Part shown: one piece after another, positions 56,080 through 64,000 of the stretch
Layout of the letters: each line of letters begins with the position of its first letter
Position numbering within the stretch: the first letter of the stretch is position 1
Notes under the pieces: generated by a model
The model's input: the letters and a program-made list of their open reading frames with translations, nothing else
What the model was told of the DNA's origin: nothing
The model's database searches: none
NCBI RefSeq assembly: GCF_902652685.1
Contig: NZ_CACRUY010000008.1
Span: forward strand, 78,887 to 142,886
Length of the DNA: 64,000 bases
Origin: Mycobacterium sp. Marseille-P9652
Lineage (GTDB): Bacteria; Actinomycetota; Actinomycetes; Mycobacteriales; Mycobacteriaceae
Reading direction: 5' to 3'
Made by a program: the position numbers and the translations under genes

Positions 56080-56533
56080 CCACTCGTTTCACCACCGATG
56101 CTCCGGGCGTCCCACCGTCGCCCGGAGCAGCGGTGTTTTCCTGGCAGATGACCGACCCGCTCGCGGGTCTGGACGGGCTCCGGACCGGCTTTAGCCGCGG
56201 CCGGATTTTTTTGCCTCCCGGGCGGTTTGGCACCGCCGCCCACGGCCCGGGACGCCGCTGCCCGCGCCGCCCAAAATCGGGTCGGCGCGCCAATTCATGA
56301 CGCGTTTCCCCAGATAGAAGCCCTTTCCGGGCGAGAGCCCTCCCCGCGGGGCGCCGCTCGCCCTCTGCTCCGATCGTGCGGCCGCGCGGCGGCCGTCGCA
56401 GGCCCGTCGGGCGCATCGCCGGGCCTCGGCCGGCGCCGGCCCGGCTTAGCCTCGCAAGCGAGCGGGTCAGGGTCGGCAGTCATAACAGCTTGCGGGGAAT
56501 CACATGTCAATCGAGTCCGGCGGTTCGTAGGCC
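56080..56533. other. Inter-module gap in the PE/PPE block
   Basis: The 454-bp gap contains an intrinsic terminator (56179-56212) and a palindrome CTCGC-AA-GCGAG (56451-56462). No TGAAC repeat and no clear -10 were found upstream of the next PPE gene, and that gene has only a weak ribosome binding site. Confidence 0.55.
56179..56212 (+). terminator. Intrinsic terminator after module 1
   Basis: The outer arms TCCGG/CCGGA and inner arms CGGC/GCCG enclose a TTTA loop, with a small internal loop, and seven T follow (56206-56212). This classic form is uncommon in mycobacteria. It should end transcription of the first PE-PPE pair. Confidence 0.75.
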
Positions 56534-57778
56534 ATGGACTTTGGTGCGTTGCCGCCCGAGATCAACTCGGGCCGGATGTACGCGGGCCCGGGCTCGGGGT
56601 CGATGATGGCGGCCGCTTCGGCGTGGGACGGCCTGGCCGCCGAGTTGGCTACGACGGCGGCGGGCTATTCGTCGGTGGTCTCCGAGCTGACCGGCTCGCC
56701 GTGGTTGGGCCCGGCGTCGCGGTCGATGCTCGCCGCGGCCACGCCGTACATTTCCTGGCTGAACGCGGCGGCCGGGCTGGCCGAGGAGGCCGGCAGCCAG
56801 GCGCGCGCCGCGGCCGCCGCCTTCGAGGCCGCGTTCGCCATGACGGTGCCGCCCCCGGTGATCGCGGCCAACCGGGTGCTGCTCATGACGCTGATCGCCA
56901 CCAATTTCTTCGGCCAGAACACCCCCGCGATCGCGGCCACCGAGGCGCAGTACGCCGAGATGTGGGCGCAGGACGCCGCCGCGATGTACGGCTACGCGGG
57001 CGCGTCGGCGACCGCCACCCAACTCACCCCGTTCGCCGAACCGGCGCAGACCACCGACCAGGGCGGGCTGGCCGCCCAGGCGGCCGCCGTCACCCAGGCC
57101 CTGTCCACTCCGGCCGGCACCGGCGTGTCCCAGGCGGCCGCCGCGACCCCCGGGGCGGGCCTGATTCCGGACTCCTTGTCACCCACGTCGGTATTCGCGT
57201 CGATAAACCAACTGTTGCAACAGCTTTCGTCGGGCGCCCTCGCGTCGCCGCTGAATCCGTACACCTGGCCGCTGGTGCAGCAGTTCACCGACCTCAACGT
57301 GGCGAACCGGACCGCGCTCTCGCGCACCACCGTCGGTCTCGCCTACTTCTCGGTCGGCATGGCCAGCTTCTTCGCGTCGATCCAACAGCAGCTGACCTTC
57401 GGCGCCGGAACGACCGCCGGTGCGCAGGGCGCCTGGTACGCGACACCGCAGTTCGCCGGCCTGCACCTGGGGGCCATCAGCGGCGTCAACGCCGTCAGCG
57501 GGCACACCGGGGGAGCGGTGCTGGCCAGCGCGGGCGGCGCCGGCAAGGTCGGGGGCCTGTCGGTGCCGTCGAACTGGGCCGGCGCGCCGGGTGCCGGCGA
57601 GCAGGCCGCCACCCAGGCGGTGACCGCCGATTACGTCACCGGCGAGCAGGCCGGAACCAGCGGGCTGCTGCGCGGCATCCCGATGGGCAGTGGCGGCCGG
57701 CGCGCAGCCGCCTTCGGCTCCTCGCGCGAATACGGCTTCAAGCGAAGCGTCCTCGTCCGTCCCCCGTCGGCCGGGTGA
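56534..57778 (+). CDS. PPE family protein (PPE-SVP type), module 2 first PPE
   Basis: This 414-aa protein has the PPE domain ([20 protein letters not shown]), GLSVPSNW and the ending [16 protein letters not shown]. It is a paralogue of the PPE at 53088, sharing long stretches such as [10 protein letters not shown](V/I)[12 protein letters not shown]. It could correspond to PPE27 or be an extra copy. The only visible start signal is weak, so expression may depend on read-through or an unseen promoter. Confidence 0.92.
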   Translation: MDFGALPPEINSGRMYAGPGSGSMMAAASAWDGLAAELATTAAGYSSVVSELTGSPWLGPASRSMLAAATPYISWLNAAAGLAEEAGSQARAAAAAFEAAFAMTVPPPVIAANRVLLMTLIATNFFGQNTPAIAATEAQYAEMWAQDAAAMYGYAGASATATQLTPFAEPAQTTDQGGLAAQAAAVTQALSTPAGTGVSQAAAATPGAGLIPDSLSPTSVFASINQLLQQLSSGALASPLNPYTWPLVQQFTDLNVANRTALSRTTVGLAYFSVGMASFFASIQQQLTFGAGTTAGAQGAWYATPQFAGLHLGAISGVNAVSGHTGGAVLASAGGAGKVGGLSVPSNWAGAPGAGEQAATQAVTADYVTGEQAGTSGLLRGIPMGSGGRRAAAFGSSREYGFKRSVLVRPPSAG

Positions 57779-57923
57779 TGCGCATGCCGATCGCGAATCA
57801 TCCAGCGCGCCAGCAGATTTCATCTCCCGTGCGGCGCCGTTCCATCCAACCGGCCGCCGGCCCATCGCCTGCGCCGGTCGAGGGCGCGTTACCCGTTTCA
57901 TTCCGAGGACAGGAGTGAGCAGC

Positions 57924-58223
57924 ATGGCATTCGTGACCACCCAGCCCGAGTCCCTCACCGCGGCGGCGGGCGCTCTGCAGGGCATCGGTTCGTCGTTGGC
58001 CGCGCAGAGCGCCGCGGCGGCCGGCCCCACGACGGGAGTGGTACCGGCCGCAGCCGACGAGGTGTCGGCGCTGACGGCCGCGCAATTCGCCGCGCACGCC
58101 CAGCTGTACCAGGCGGTCAGCTCCCAGGCCGCGGCCATCCACGAACTGTTCGTCAACACCCTGGGCATCAGCTCGGGGTCCTACGCGGCGACGGAGGCGG
58201 CCAACGCGGCCGCGGCCGGTTAA
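57924..58223 (+). CDS. PE family protein, module 2
   Basis: This 99-aa PE-domain-only protein (MAFVTTQPESLTAAAGALQGIG) ends with YAATE, the YxxxE export signal. AGGAG precedes ATG 57924. It differs from the other two PE proteins here at several sites (for example AQSAAAAG and ELFVNTLGISSG), so it is the more diverged copy. The next PPE starts 11 bp later. Confidence 0.95.
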   Translation: MAFVTTQPESLTAAAGALQGIGSSLAAQSAAAAGPTTGVVPAAADEVSALTAAQFAAHAQLYQAVSSQAAAIHELFVNTLGISSGSYAATEAANAAAAG

Positions 58224-58234
58224 GGAGTCAGGAC

Positions 58235-59464
58235 ATGGCAATCGACTTTGGTGCGTTTCCGCCGGAAGTGAACTCGGCACGCCTGTACGCGGGCGTGGGC
58301 TCGACCCCGCTGGTGGCGGCGGCCTCGGCGTGGAATTCGCTTGCGGCCGAGCTCAGTTCGGCCGCGATCGACTACGACAAGGTGGTGACCCAGCTGGCCG
58401 GCGAGGAATGGCTTGGGCCCGCCTCGGCGTCCGCGGCGGCAGCGCTGCAGCCGTACGTCGAATGGGTGGGTGCGACCGCCGCGCTCGCCGAGCAGGCGTC
58501 CACGCAGGCCAGCGCGGCCGCGGCCGCCTACGAGGCGGCGTTCGCGTCGATCGTGCCGCCCCCGCTGATCGCCGCCAACCGCGCCGAGCTCGCGCAGGCG
58601 GTGGCGACCAACGTGCTGGGGCAGAACACCGGGATCATTGCCCAACTCGAGGCGCAGTATGGCGAGTTCTGGGCCCAGGACGCCGCGACGATGTACAGCT
58701 ACGCCGGGAACTCGGCGTCGGCGTCCGCCGTCACCCCGTTCGCCGCGCCGCCGCAGGTCGCCAACCCGGCGGCCGCGGCCACCCAGGGGGCCGCGGTCGC
58801 CGCGGCGACAGGCCCGACGGTCAGCTCGATCCAGAACCAGATCAACAGCACGATCAGCCAGATCACCGCGCAGCTGTTCAACCTGGCGGCGCCGTTCGCC
58901 TCGCCGTTGCAGACCGAATACAACTACCTGTCGTCGGCGTCGGGACCGCTGTCGTGGCTGTGGCAGGGCCTGTTCGGGACGCCGGCTTTCCCGGGCCAAA
59001 GCCTGTCCCAATTCATGACCGCCTACCAGCCCTACGCCGGCGTCTTCTACAACACCGAGGGTCTGCCGTACTTCAGCATCGGCCTGAGCAACTCCTTGAC
59101 CCAGACCGCGAAGACCCTCGGCGCGATCGGCGGGGCGGCCCCGGCTGCGGCCGCCGCCGTTCCCAAGTCCCTGCCCGCGCTGGGGGGTCTGCTCGGCAGC
59201 GGCGCCCCGCCGGTGGCGGCGCACCTGGGCAGCGCGACCTCCATCGGGAAGTTGTCGGTGCCGGCCTCGTGGTCCGCGCCGGTACAGGCGATCAACCACG
59301 CGTCCGCGATACCGGTCAGCAACGTCCGGGAGGCCCCCGACGCGGCCCCCGGCAACCTGCTCGGCGGAATGCCCCTGGCGGGCGTGGGCACCGGGGCATC
59401 CGGCTCGGGGCCCCGGTACGGGTTCAAACCCACGGTCATGGCCCGCCCGCCCGCGGCCGGATAG
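58235..59464 (+). CDS. PPE family protein, module 2 second PPE
   Basis: This 409-aa protein has the PPE domain (MAIDFGAFPPEVNSARLYAG) and a C-terminal region with SIGKLSVPASW and ending RYGFKPTVMARPPAAG. It is a paralogue of the PPE at 54847 and probable partner of the PE encoded just upstream. It is followed by a promoter region for the last PE gene. Confidence 0.93.
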   Translation: MAIDFGAFPPEVNSARLYAGVGSTPLVAAASAWNSLAAELSSAAIDYDKVVTQLAGEEWLGPASASAAAALQPYVEWVGATAALAEQASTQASAAAAAYEAAFASIVPPPLIAANRAELAQAVATNVLGQNTGIIAQLEAQYGEFWAQDAATMYSYAGNSASASAVTPFAAPPQVANPAAAATQGAAVAAATGPTVSSIQNQINSTISQITAQLFNLAAPFASPLQTEYNYLSSASGPLSWLWQGLFGTPAFPGQSLSQFMTAYQPYAGVFYNTEGLPYFSIGLSNSLTQTAKTLGAIGGAAPAAAAAVPKSLPALGGLLGSGAPPVAAHLGSATSIGKLSVPASWSAPVQAINHASAIPVSNVREAPDAAPGNLLGGMPLAGVGTGASGSGPRYGFKPTVMARPPAAG

Positions 59465-59770
59465 CCCGTCGCCGTGTGAAGATCACGCATTTGCTCCACG
59501 GGTTTGGCTTCCCAATGCGGTGCGCGCCCTATACCCTGGTCAGGAACCATGTGACGGGTGGGCCCGCACGGGCCGGCTGACGATTTGCTGTGATTGTGTT
59601 TTGACGTCAGCGGGCGGGGTCCGCCGCTGTTACTGTGTCGTTACCAAAAATGAATTCGCCGTGCCGTTCAGTGAACAATTGCGAACAGGCGGCTTCGGAA
59701 AGGTCTTCCGGCGGCGCGCGTCAACTACTCTCTTCGCAGGGAGTGGGGGAATCAACTTAGGAGGAATCCA
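59465..59770. other. Control region upstream of the last PE gene
   Basis: The 306-bp gap carries TGAAT (59651) and TGAAC (59672) at 21-bp spacing, a further CGAAC (59682), the inverted repeat GTTCA-G-TGAAC (59666-59676) and a -10-like TACTCT (59726-59731). No gene seen. Confidence 0.6.
59651..59687 (+). promoter_or_regulatory. TGAA(C/T) repeats at 21-bp spacing (last PE promoter)
   Basis: TGAAT at 59651 and TGAAC at 59672 repeat the 21-bp phase, with CGAAC 10 bp further on. TACTCT at 59726 is 54 bp from the TGAAC, one helical turn more than at the two other promoters, but 44 bp from the CGAAC. Confidence 0.6.
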
Positions 59771-60070
59771 ATGTCGTTTGTGACGACACAGCCCGAGGCA
59801 CTGGCCGCGGCGGCCGGCACCCTGCAGGGCATCGGCTCGGGCCTGAGCGCCCAGAACGCCGCCGCGGCGGCCCCGACCACGGGCGTCGTGCCCGCGGCGG
59901 CCGACGAGGTGTCGGCGCTGACCGCGGCCCAGTTCGCCGCGCACGCGCAGATGTACCAGGCCGTCAGCGCCCAGGCTGACGCCATTCACCAGATGTTCGT
60001 CAACACCCTGGGCGTCAGCGCCGGTTCCTACGCCGCCACCGAGGCGTCCAACGCCGCCGCCGCCGGCTGA
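59771..60070 (+). CDS. PE family protein (PE19-like)
   Basis: This 99-aa PE-domain-only protein is nearly identical to the PE at 54536 (SFVTTQPEALAAAAGTLQGIGSGLSAQ) and ends with YAATE. AGGAGG precedes ATG 59771. It lies just before esxM and esxN, like PE19 in M. tuberculosis. Confidence 0.95.
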   Translation: MSFVTTQPEALAAAAGTLQGIGSGLSAQNAAAAAPTTGVVPAAADEVSALTAAQFAAHAQMYQAVSAQADAIHQMFVNTLGVSAGSYAATEASNAAAAG

Positions 60071-60177
60071 CCGGGGAAGCTCACTCAGGAATCCGGTCCG
60101 TCGGTAGTGACGTGAACCGGCACCACAGTCTTTTTGACGGCAAACAACCATTAATCACGCAGTAAGGAGTCAGCCAC

Positions 60178-60474
60178 ATGGCAACACGTTTTATGACCGA
60201 CCCGCACGAGATGCGGGCGATGGCGGGCCGCTTCGAGGTCCACGCCCAGACCGTTGAGGACGAGGCCCGCAAGATGTGGGCGTCGTCGATGAACATCGCC
60301 GGTGCCGGCTGGAGCGGCCAGGCCCAGGCGACCTCCTACGACACGATGGGGCAGGTCAACCAGGCCTTCCGCAACATCGTCAACATGCTGCACGGGGTGC
60401 GCGACGGCCTGATCCGCGACGCCAACAACTACGAGCAGCAAGAGCAGGCTTCGCAGCAGATCCTCGGCAGCTAG
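60178..60474 (+). CDS. esxM: ESX-5 secreted WXG100 protein EsxM
   Basis: This 98-aa helical-hairpin protein has the WxG turn (GWSGQ, about residue 43) and the C-terminal export motif YEQQE (YxxxE). It should form a secreted heterodimer with EsxN. AAGGAG precedes ATG 60178. Confidence 0.95.
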   Translation: MATRFMTDPHEMRAMAGRFEVHAQTVEDEARKMWASSMNIAGAGWSGQAQATSYDTMGQVNQAFRNIVNMLHGVRDGLIRDANNYEQQEQASQQILGS

Positions 60475-60522
60475 TCGCCGGCCAACTTTCCCAGACATTC
60501 AAACTTTGAGAGGACGTAAACC

Positions 60523-60807
60523 ATGACGATTAACTACCAGTTCGGCGACGTCGACGCCCACGGCGCGACGATTCGCGCCCAGGCCGCCTCGTTGGAGGCC
60601 GAGCACCAGGCCATCGTTCGCGATGTGCTGGCTGCCGGTGACTTCTGGGGTGGCGCCGGTTCGGTGGCTTGCCAGGAGTTCATCACCCAGCTGGGTCGCA
60701 ACTTCCAGGTGATCTACGAGCAGGCCAACGCCCACGGCCAGAAGGTGCAGACGGCAGGCAACAACATGTCGAGCACCGACAGCGCCGTCGGCTCCAGCTG
60801 GGCCTAA
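60523..60807 (+). CDS. esxN: ESX-5 secreted WXG100 protein EsxN
   Basis: This 94-aa protein has the turn FWGGAG (WxG) and the helical-hairpin pattern of ESAT-6-like proteins; it belongs to the EsxN/Mtb9.9 group. It starts 48 bp after esxM and is its partner. Confidence 0.95.
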   Translation: MTINYQFGDVDAHGATIRAQAASLEAEHQAIVRDVLAAGDFWGGAGSVACQEFITQLGRNFQVIYEQANAHGQKVQTAGNNMSSTDSAVGSSWA

Positions 60808-60821
60808 CTTCCCACTTCAGG

Positions 60822-60857
60822 CGCGGCAGCACACCACCCATCCGGTGTGCTGCCGCG
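60822..60857 (+). terminator. 14-bp perfect mRNA hairpin between esxN and espG5
   Basis: The arms 60822-60835 and 60844-60857 pair perfectly (CGCGGCAGCACACC with its complement) around an 8-base loop. No U-run follows, so it is either a weak terminator or a 3'-end stabiliser that gives more esxMN than espG5 mRNA. Confidence 0.65.
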
Positions 60858-60894
60858 TCCTGCGGTTTCCGTGCAATTCGACCTCGAGGTATTG

Positions 60895-61800
60895 ATGGAC
60901 CAACAGAGCACTCGCACCGACATCACCGTCAACGTCGACGGTTTCTGGATGCTCCAGGCGCTACTGGACATCCGGCACGTCGCCCCGGAGTTGCGGTGCC
61001 GGCCCTACGTGTCGACCGACTCCAGCGACTGGCTCAACGAGCACCCCGGCATGGCGGTGATGCGTGAACAGGGCATCGTCGACGCCAACAACGAGGTGCA
61101 CGAGCAGGTCGCCGCGCGCATGCGAGTGCTCGCCGCACCCGACCTCGAGGTGGTCGCGCTGCTGTCCCGGGGCAAGCTGCTCTACGGCGTGGTCGAGGAC
61201 GAGAACCAGCCGCCCGGATCCCGCGACATCCCCGACAACGAGTTCCGCGTGGTGCTCGCCCGCCGCGGCCAGCACTGGGTGTCCGCGGTGCGGGTGGGCA
61301 GCGACATCACGGTCGACGACGTCGCGATCGCCGACAGCGCCTCGATCGCGGCCCTGGTGATGGACGGCCTCGAGTCGATCCACCACGCCGAGCCGGCGGC
61401 GATCAACGCCGTCAACGTGCCTCTGGAGGAAATGCTGGAGGCGACGAAGGACTGGCAGGAGTCCGGATTCAATGTCTTCTCCGGCGGTGACCTGCGGCGC
61501 ATGGGCATCAGCGCCGCCACGGTGGCCGCCCTGGGCCAGGCGCTGTCGGACCCCGCGGCCGAGGTCGCGGTCTACGCGCGCCAGTACCGCGACGACGCGA
61601 AGGGCCCCAGCGCCTCGGTGCTCTCCCTCAAGGACGGTTCCGGTGGCCGCATCGCGCTGTACCAGCAGGCGCGAACCGCCGGATCCGGCGAGGCGTGGCT
61701 GGCAATCTGCCCCGCGACTCCGCAACTCGTCCAGGTGGGCGTCAAAACGGTTCTGGACACGCTGCCCTACGGCGAATGGAAATCGCACCGCAGGGTGTGA
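60895..61800 (+). CDS. espG5: ESX-5 chaperone EspG5
   Basis: This 301-aa cytosolic protein starts MDQQSTRTDITVNVDGFW and matches EspG5 closely, including RHVAPELRCRPYVSTDS and GFNVFSGGDLRRMGISAA. It binds the tip of PE-PPE dimers and keeps them soluble for export. ATG 60895 is chosen; an upstream extension to 60847 is unlikely. It lies just after the esxN hairpin. Confidence 0.96.
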   Translation: MDQQSTRTDITVNVDGFWMLQALLDIRHVAPELRCRPYVSTDSSDWLNEHPGMAVMREQGIVDANNEVHEQVAARMRVLAAPDLEVVALLSRGKLLYGVVEDENQPPGSRDIPDNEFRVVLARRGQHWVSAVRVGSDITVDDVAIADSASIAALVMDGLESIHHAEPAAINAVNVPLEEMLEATKDWQESGFNVFSGGDLRRMGISAATVAALGQALSDPAAEVAVYARQYRDDAKGPSASVLSLKDGSGGRIALYQQARTAGSGEAWLAICPATPQLVQVGVKTVLDTLPYGEWKSHRRV

Positions 61801-61879
61801 ATTTCCGATGCGAAACACAATGTTTACCAATGGTTTTGCGCTTAGCAGGCGGCCGAGATGCGAACACGGCATACTTCTC

Positions 61880-61885
61880 TAGAAT
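61880..61885 (+). promoter_or_regulatory. Candidate -10 TAGAAT upstream of eccD5
   Basis: TAGAAT lies in an AT-rich stretch of the 208-bp gap between espG5 and eccD5. It would give a start site about 115 bp before the eccD5 ATG. No good -35 is seen. Confidence 0.4.
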
Positions 61886-61940
61886 CATCAGCAAATCCCA
61901 GACAAGTGTCACCACGACTCATGACCGCAAGGCGAGGCAG

Positions 61941-62012
61941 ATGAAATCCGAAATGCTCGGGCTGGTGGCACGCAATCACACAAACACCATGGCAGGGGGT
62001 GCACGGCGATGA
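61941..62012 (+). CDS. Possible 23-residue leader ORF coupled to eccD5
   Basis: ATG 61941 follows GGCGAGG and opens a frame starting MKSEMLGLVARNH. Its TGA (62010-62012) overlaps the eccD5 ATG as ATGA. The overlap would couple translation of the leader and eccD5. The peptide matches nothing I recognise. Confidence 0.35.
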   Translation: MKSEMLGLVARNHTNTMAGGARR

Positions 62013-63520
62013 CCGCGGTAGTTGAAGCGCCACAGCCTGACGTTGAGGGACTGTCTCAGCCTCGGGCGGTAGTGGTCGGCATCATGGCCGGCGAGGGAGT
62101 GCAGATCGGGGTGCTGCTCGACGCCAATGCCCCGGTCTCGGTGATGACCGACCCCCTGCTGAAGGTCGTGAACAGCCGGCTGCGCGAGCTCGGTGAGACC
62201 CCGCTGGAGGCCACGGGCCGCGGCCGATGGGCCCTGTGCCTCGTCGACGGCACCCCGCTGCGCTCCACCCAGTCGCTGACCGAACAGGACGTCTACGACG
62301 GCGACCGGCTGTGGATCCGGTTCATCGGAGACACCGAGCACCGGTCTCAGGTCATCGAGCACATCTCCACCGCGGTGGCCGCGAACCTCAGCAAACGCTT
62401 CGCCGCGATCGACCCCGGCATCGCCCTCCAGGTGGGCGCGACGATGGTCGCGGTCGGCGTCACGGCGGCGTCCGGCCTGCTGGGCTGGTGGCGCTGGCAC
62501 CACAACTCGTGGCTGCCCACCGTCTACGCCGCGGTGATCGCCGCGGTCATGCTCGGCGTCTCGTTGCTGCTGCTGATGCGCGCCACCACGGACCGGGATC
62601 GCCTCGTCGGCGACACCATGCTGCTCAGCGGCCTCGCGCCGCTCACGGTGTCCGCGGCCTCCGCGCCGCCCGGGGGAGTGGGCGCGCCGCACGCGGTACT
62701 AGGATTCGGCGTCCTCACCATCGCCGCGATGCTGGCCCTGCGCTTCACCGGGCGCCGGCTGGGCCTGTACACCGCGATCGTGACCATCACCCTGGTGACC
62801 GCGATCGCCGCGCTGGTGCGCATGGTCGCCAACTCCAGCGCCGTGACGCTGTTCACCAGCGTCGTGTTGCTGTGCGTGCTCGTCTACCACGGCGCTCCCG
62901 CGCTCTCGCGCAGGTTGGCCGGCATCCGCCTGCCCGTCTTCCCGTCGGCCACCAGCCGGTGGGTCTTCGAGGCCCGGCCCGACCTGCCCACCACGGTGGT
63001 GCGCTCCGAGGGTGGTCCGCCGGTGCTCGAGGGGCCGGCGTCGGTTCGCGACGTCCTGCTGCAGGCCGAGCGCGCGCGTTCGTTCCTGAGCGGTCTGCTC
63101 ATCGGTTTGGGCACGCTGATGGTCGTCTCGCTGACCGCGCTGGCCGACCCGCACACCGGGCAACGCTGGCTGCCGCTGCTGCTGGCCGGCTTCTGCGCCG
63201 GGTTCCTCATGCTGCGCGGGCGTTCGTACGTGGACCGCTGGCAGGCGATCACGCTGGCCGTGAGCTCTGTGCTGATCGTCGCGGGTGTGGTGGTGCGGTA
63301 CGCGCTGGTGCTGCAGTCGCCGCTCGCGGTGTCGGTCAGCGTCGCGATCTTGGTGCTGCTGCCGGCGGCGGGCGTGGCGGCCGCGGCCGTGGTGCCGAAC
63401 ACCGTCTACAGCCCGCTCTTCCGCAAGTTCGTGGAGTGGATCGAGTACCTCTGCCTCATGCCGATCTTCCCGCTGGCATTGTGGTTGATGAACGTTTATG
63501 CAGCCATCCGATACCGCTAG
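62009..63520 (+). CDS. eccD5: ESX-5 type VII secretion channel protein EccD5
   Basis: This 503-aa protein has an N-terminal ubiquitin-like domain (about residues 20-110, ending DRLWIRFIGD) and about eleven membrane helices. It ends FRKFVEWIEYLCLMPIFPL and is close to the M. tuberculosis protein in length and sequence. EccD dimers form the membrane pore lining of the complex. Its 3' end overlaps the mycP5 start by 23 bp. Confidence 0.96.
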   Translation: MTAVVEAPQPDVEGLSQPRAVVVGIMAGEGVQIGVLLDANAPVSVMTDPLLKVVNSRLRELGETPLEATGRGRWALCLVDGTPLRSTQSLTEQDVYDGDRLWIRFIGDTEHRSQVIEHISTAVAANLSKRFAAIDPGIALQVGATMVAVGVTAASGLLGWWRWHHNSWLPTVYAAVIAAVMLGVSLLLLMRATTDRDRLVGDTMLLSGLAPLTVSAASAPPGGVGAPHAVLGFGVLTIAAMLALRFTGRRLGLYTAIVTITLVTAIAALVRMVANSSAVTLFTSVVLLCVLVYHGAPALSRRLAGIRLPVFPSATSRWVFEARPDLPTTVVRSEGGPPVLEGPASVRDVLLQAERARSFLSGLLIGLGTLMVVSLTALADPHTGQRWLPLLLAGFCAGFLMLRGRSYVDRWQAITLAVSSVLIVAGVVVRYALVLQSPLAVSVSVAILVLLPAAGVAAAAVVPNTVYSPLFRKFVEWIEYLCLMPIFPLALWLMNVYAAIRYR

Positions 63521-64000
63521 TCGCACGGCGTGGCGTGGTCGCGCATCCCGCGTGACCATCGCCGCGCTGTTGCTTGCGTCGGGAGCACTGGCCGGCCTGC
63601 CGCCGGCCTACGCGATCTCGCCCCCGACGATCGATCCGGCCGCGGTGCCGCCGGACGGTCCGCCCGGGCCGCCGGCGCCCATGAAGCAGAACTCGTACTG
63701 CACCGAGGTCGGTGTCCTGCCGGGCACCGACTTCCGGTTGCCGCCGAAGTACATGGAGATGCTGAACCTCCAGGAGGCCTGGCAGTTCGGCCGCGGCGCC
63801 GGACAGAAGGTCGCCGTCATCGACACCGGCGTGACGCCGCACCCGCGGTTCCCGCACCTGCTTCCCGGCGGCGACTACATCATGGGCGGCGACGGCCTGT
63901 CGGACTGTGACGCCCACGGCACGATCGTCGCGTCGATGATCGGCGCGGCCCCGGCCAACGGCCCCCCCCCCCCGCCCGCCGCACCGCGCAAACCCGTCAC
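63498..64000 (+). CDS. mycP5: ESX-5 mycosin protease MycP5, 3' end outside window
   Basis: The frame from ATG 63498 is open to the right edge (167 complete codons). It shows a signal segment (VTIAALLLASGALAGLPPAYA), the N-terminal extension with Cys in NSYCTEVGVLPGTDF, the catalytic Asp in VAVIDTGV and the catalytic His in DCDAHGT; the Ser lies beyond the window. MycP is a periplasmic subtilisin that stabilises the secretion complex. A run of 12 C (63962-63973) encodes part of a Pro-rich loop. Confidence 0.95.
   Translation, partial: MQPSDTASRTAWRGRASRVTIAALLLASGALAGLPPAYAISPPTIDPAAVPPDGPPGPPAPMKQNSYCTEVGVLPGTDFRLPPKYMEMLNLQEAWQFGRGAGQKVAVIDTGVTPHPRFPHLLPGGDYIMGGDGLSDCDAHGTIVASMIGAAPANGPPPPPAAPRKPV

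Noticed and set aside
60134-60139. TTGACG as a -35 element before esxM
   Set aside because: No -10 hexamer lies at suitable spacing; esxM is likely transcribed from the upstream PE promoter.

Overview
The window is GC-rich actinobacterial DNA and almost certainly comes from a slow-growing Mycobacterium, probably of the M. avium complex type. That reading rests on a complete 5' half of an ESX-5 (type VII secretion) locus with PE/PPE genes, a 13E12-family HNH endonuclease gene, a mycofactocin-type SDR, a WS/DGAT acyltransferase, F420-type oxidoreductases and many leaderless promoters. The species assignment is inference; genus and ESX-5 identity are well supported.

Region 1 (1-15,500) is accessory and regulatory. 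It holds a truncated kinase-like gene, a 13E12 element gene, a minus-strand operon TetR - P450 - M24 peptidase - degenerate M24 paralogue (6715 to 2444), an F420-type oxidoreductase, a DUF2231 membrane protein, a lipoprotein, a SigF-type sigma factor, an SDR, a YbjQ-like protein, a SnoaL-like protein, a cutinase, and two further TetR regulators.

Region 2 (15,500-27,053) is a catabolic island. A minus-strand operon of eight genes (25,613 to 16,996) encodes a mycofactocin-type SDR, the alpha and beta subunits of a 2-oxoacid-dehydrogenase-like E1, a free-standing lipoyl-domain protein, a crotonase-fold protein, an acyl-CoA synthetase, a Rieske oxygenase and a KstD-like flavoprotein. A divergent class III CoA-transferase and a second crotonase paralogue flank it. 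Together they look like a CoA-ester ring-degradation pathway for an unknown substrate.

Region 3 (27,060-44,900) holds a CstR-like repressor with a DUF302 partner and two matching operators, an M28 peptidase, a WS/DGAT enzyme, an ANTAR-domain protein, an IclR regulator divergent from a bicovalent-FAD oxidase plus DAPG-hydrolase-like pair, several small secreted or membrane proteins, a DUF4407 membrane protein, a membrane molybdopterin oxidoreductase, an LLM flavin enzyme and MalQ. Much of this order matches the Rv1773c-Rv1781c stretch that precedes ESX-5 in M. tuberculosis (from memory).

Region 4 (45,191-64,000) is ESX-5: eccB5, eccC5, cyp143 with its ferredoxin, four PPE and three PE genes, esxM, esxN, espG5, eccD5 and the 5' part of mycP5. 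The PE/PPE block is a tandem duplication of a PPE-PE-PPE module followed by a last PE. Three of its promoters carry TGAAC elements spaced by exactly 21 bp, which I regard as the most striking unexplained signal in the window. A strong intrinsic terminator separates the two PE/PPE modules, and a 14-bp mRNA hairpin separates esxN from espG5. No tRNA, rRNA, CRISPR array or intact insertion sequence was seen.
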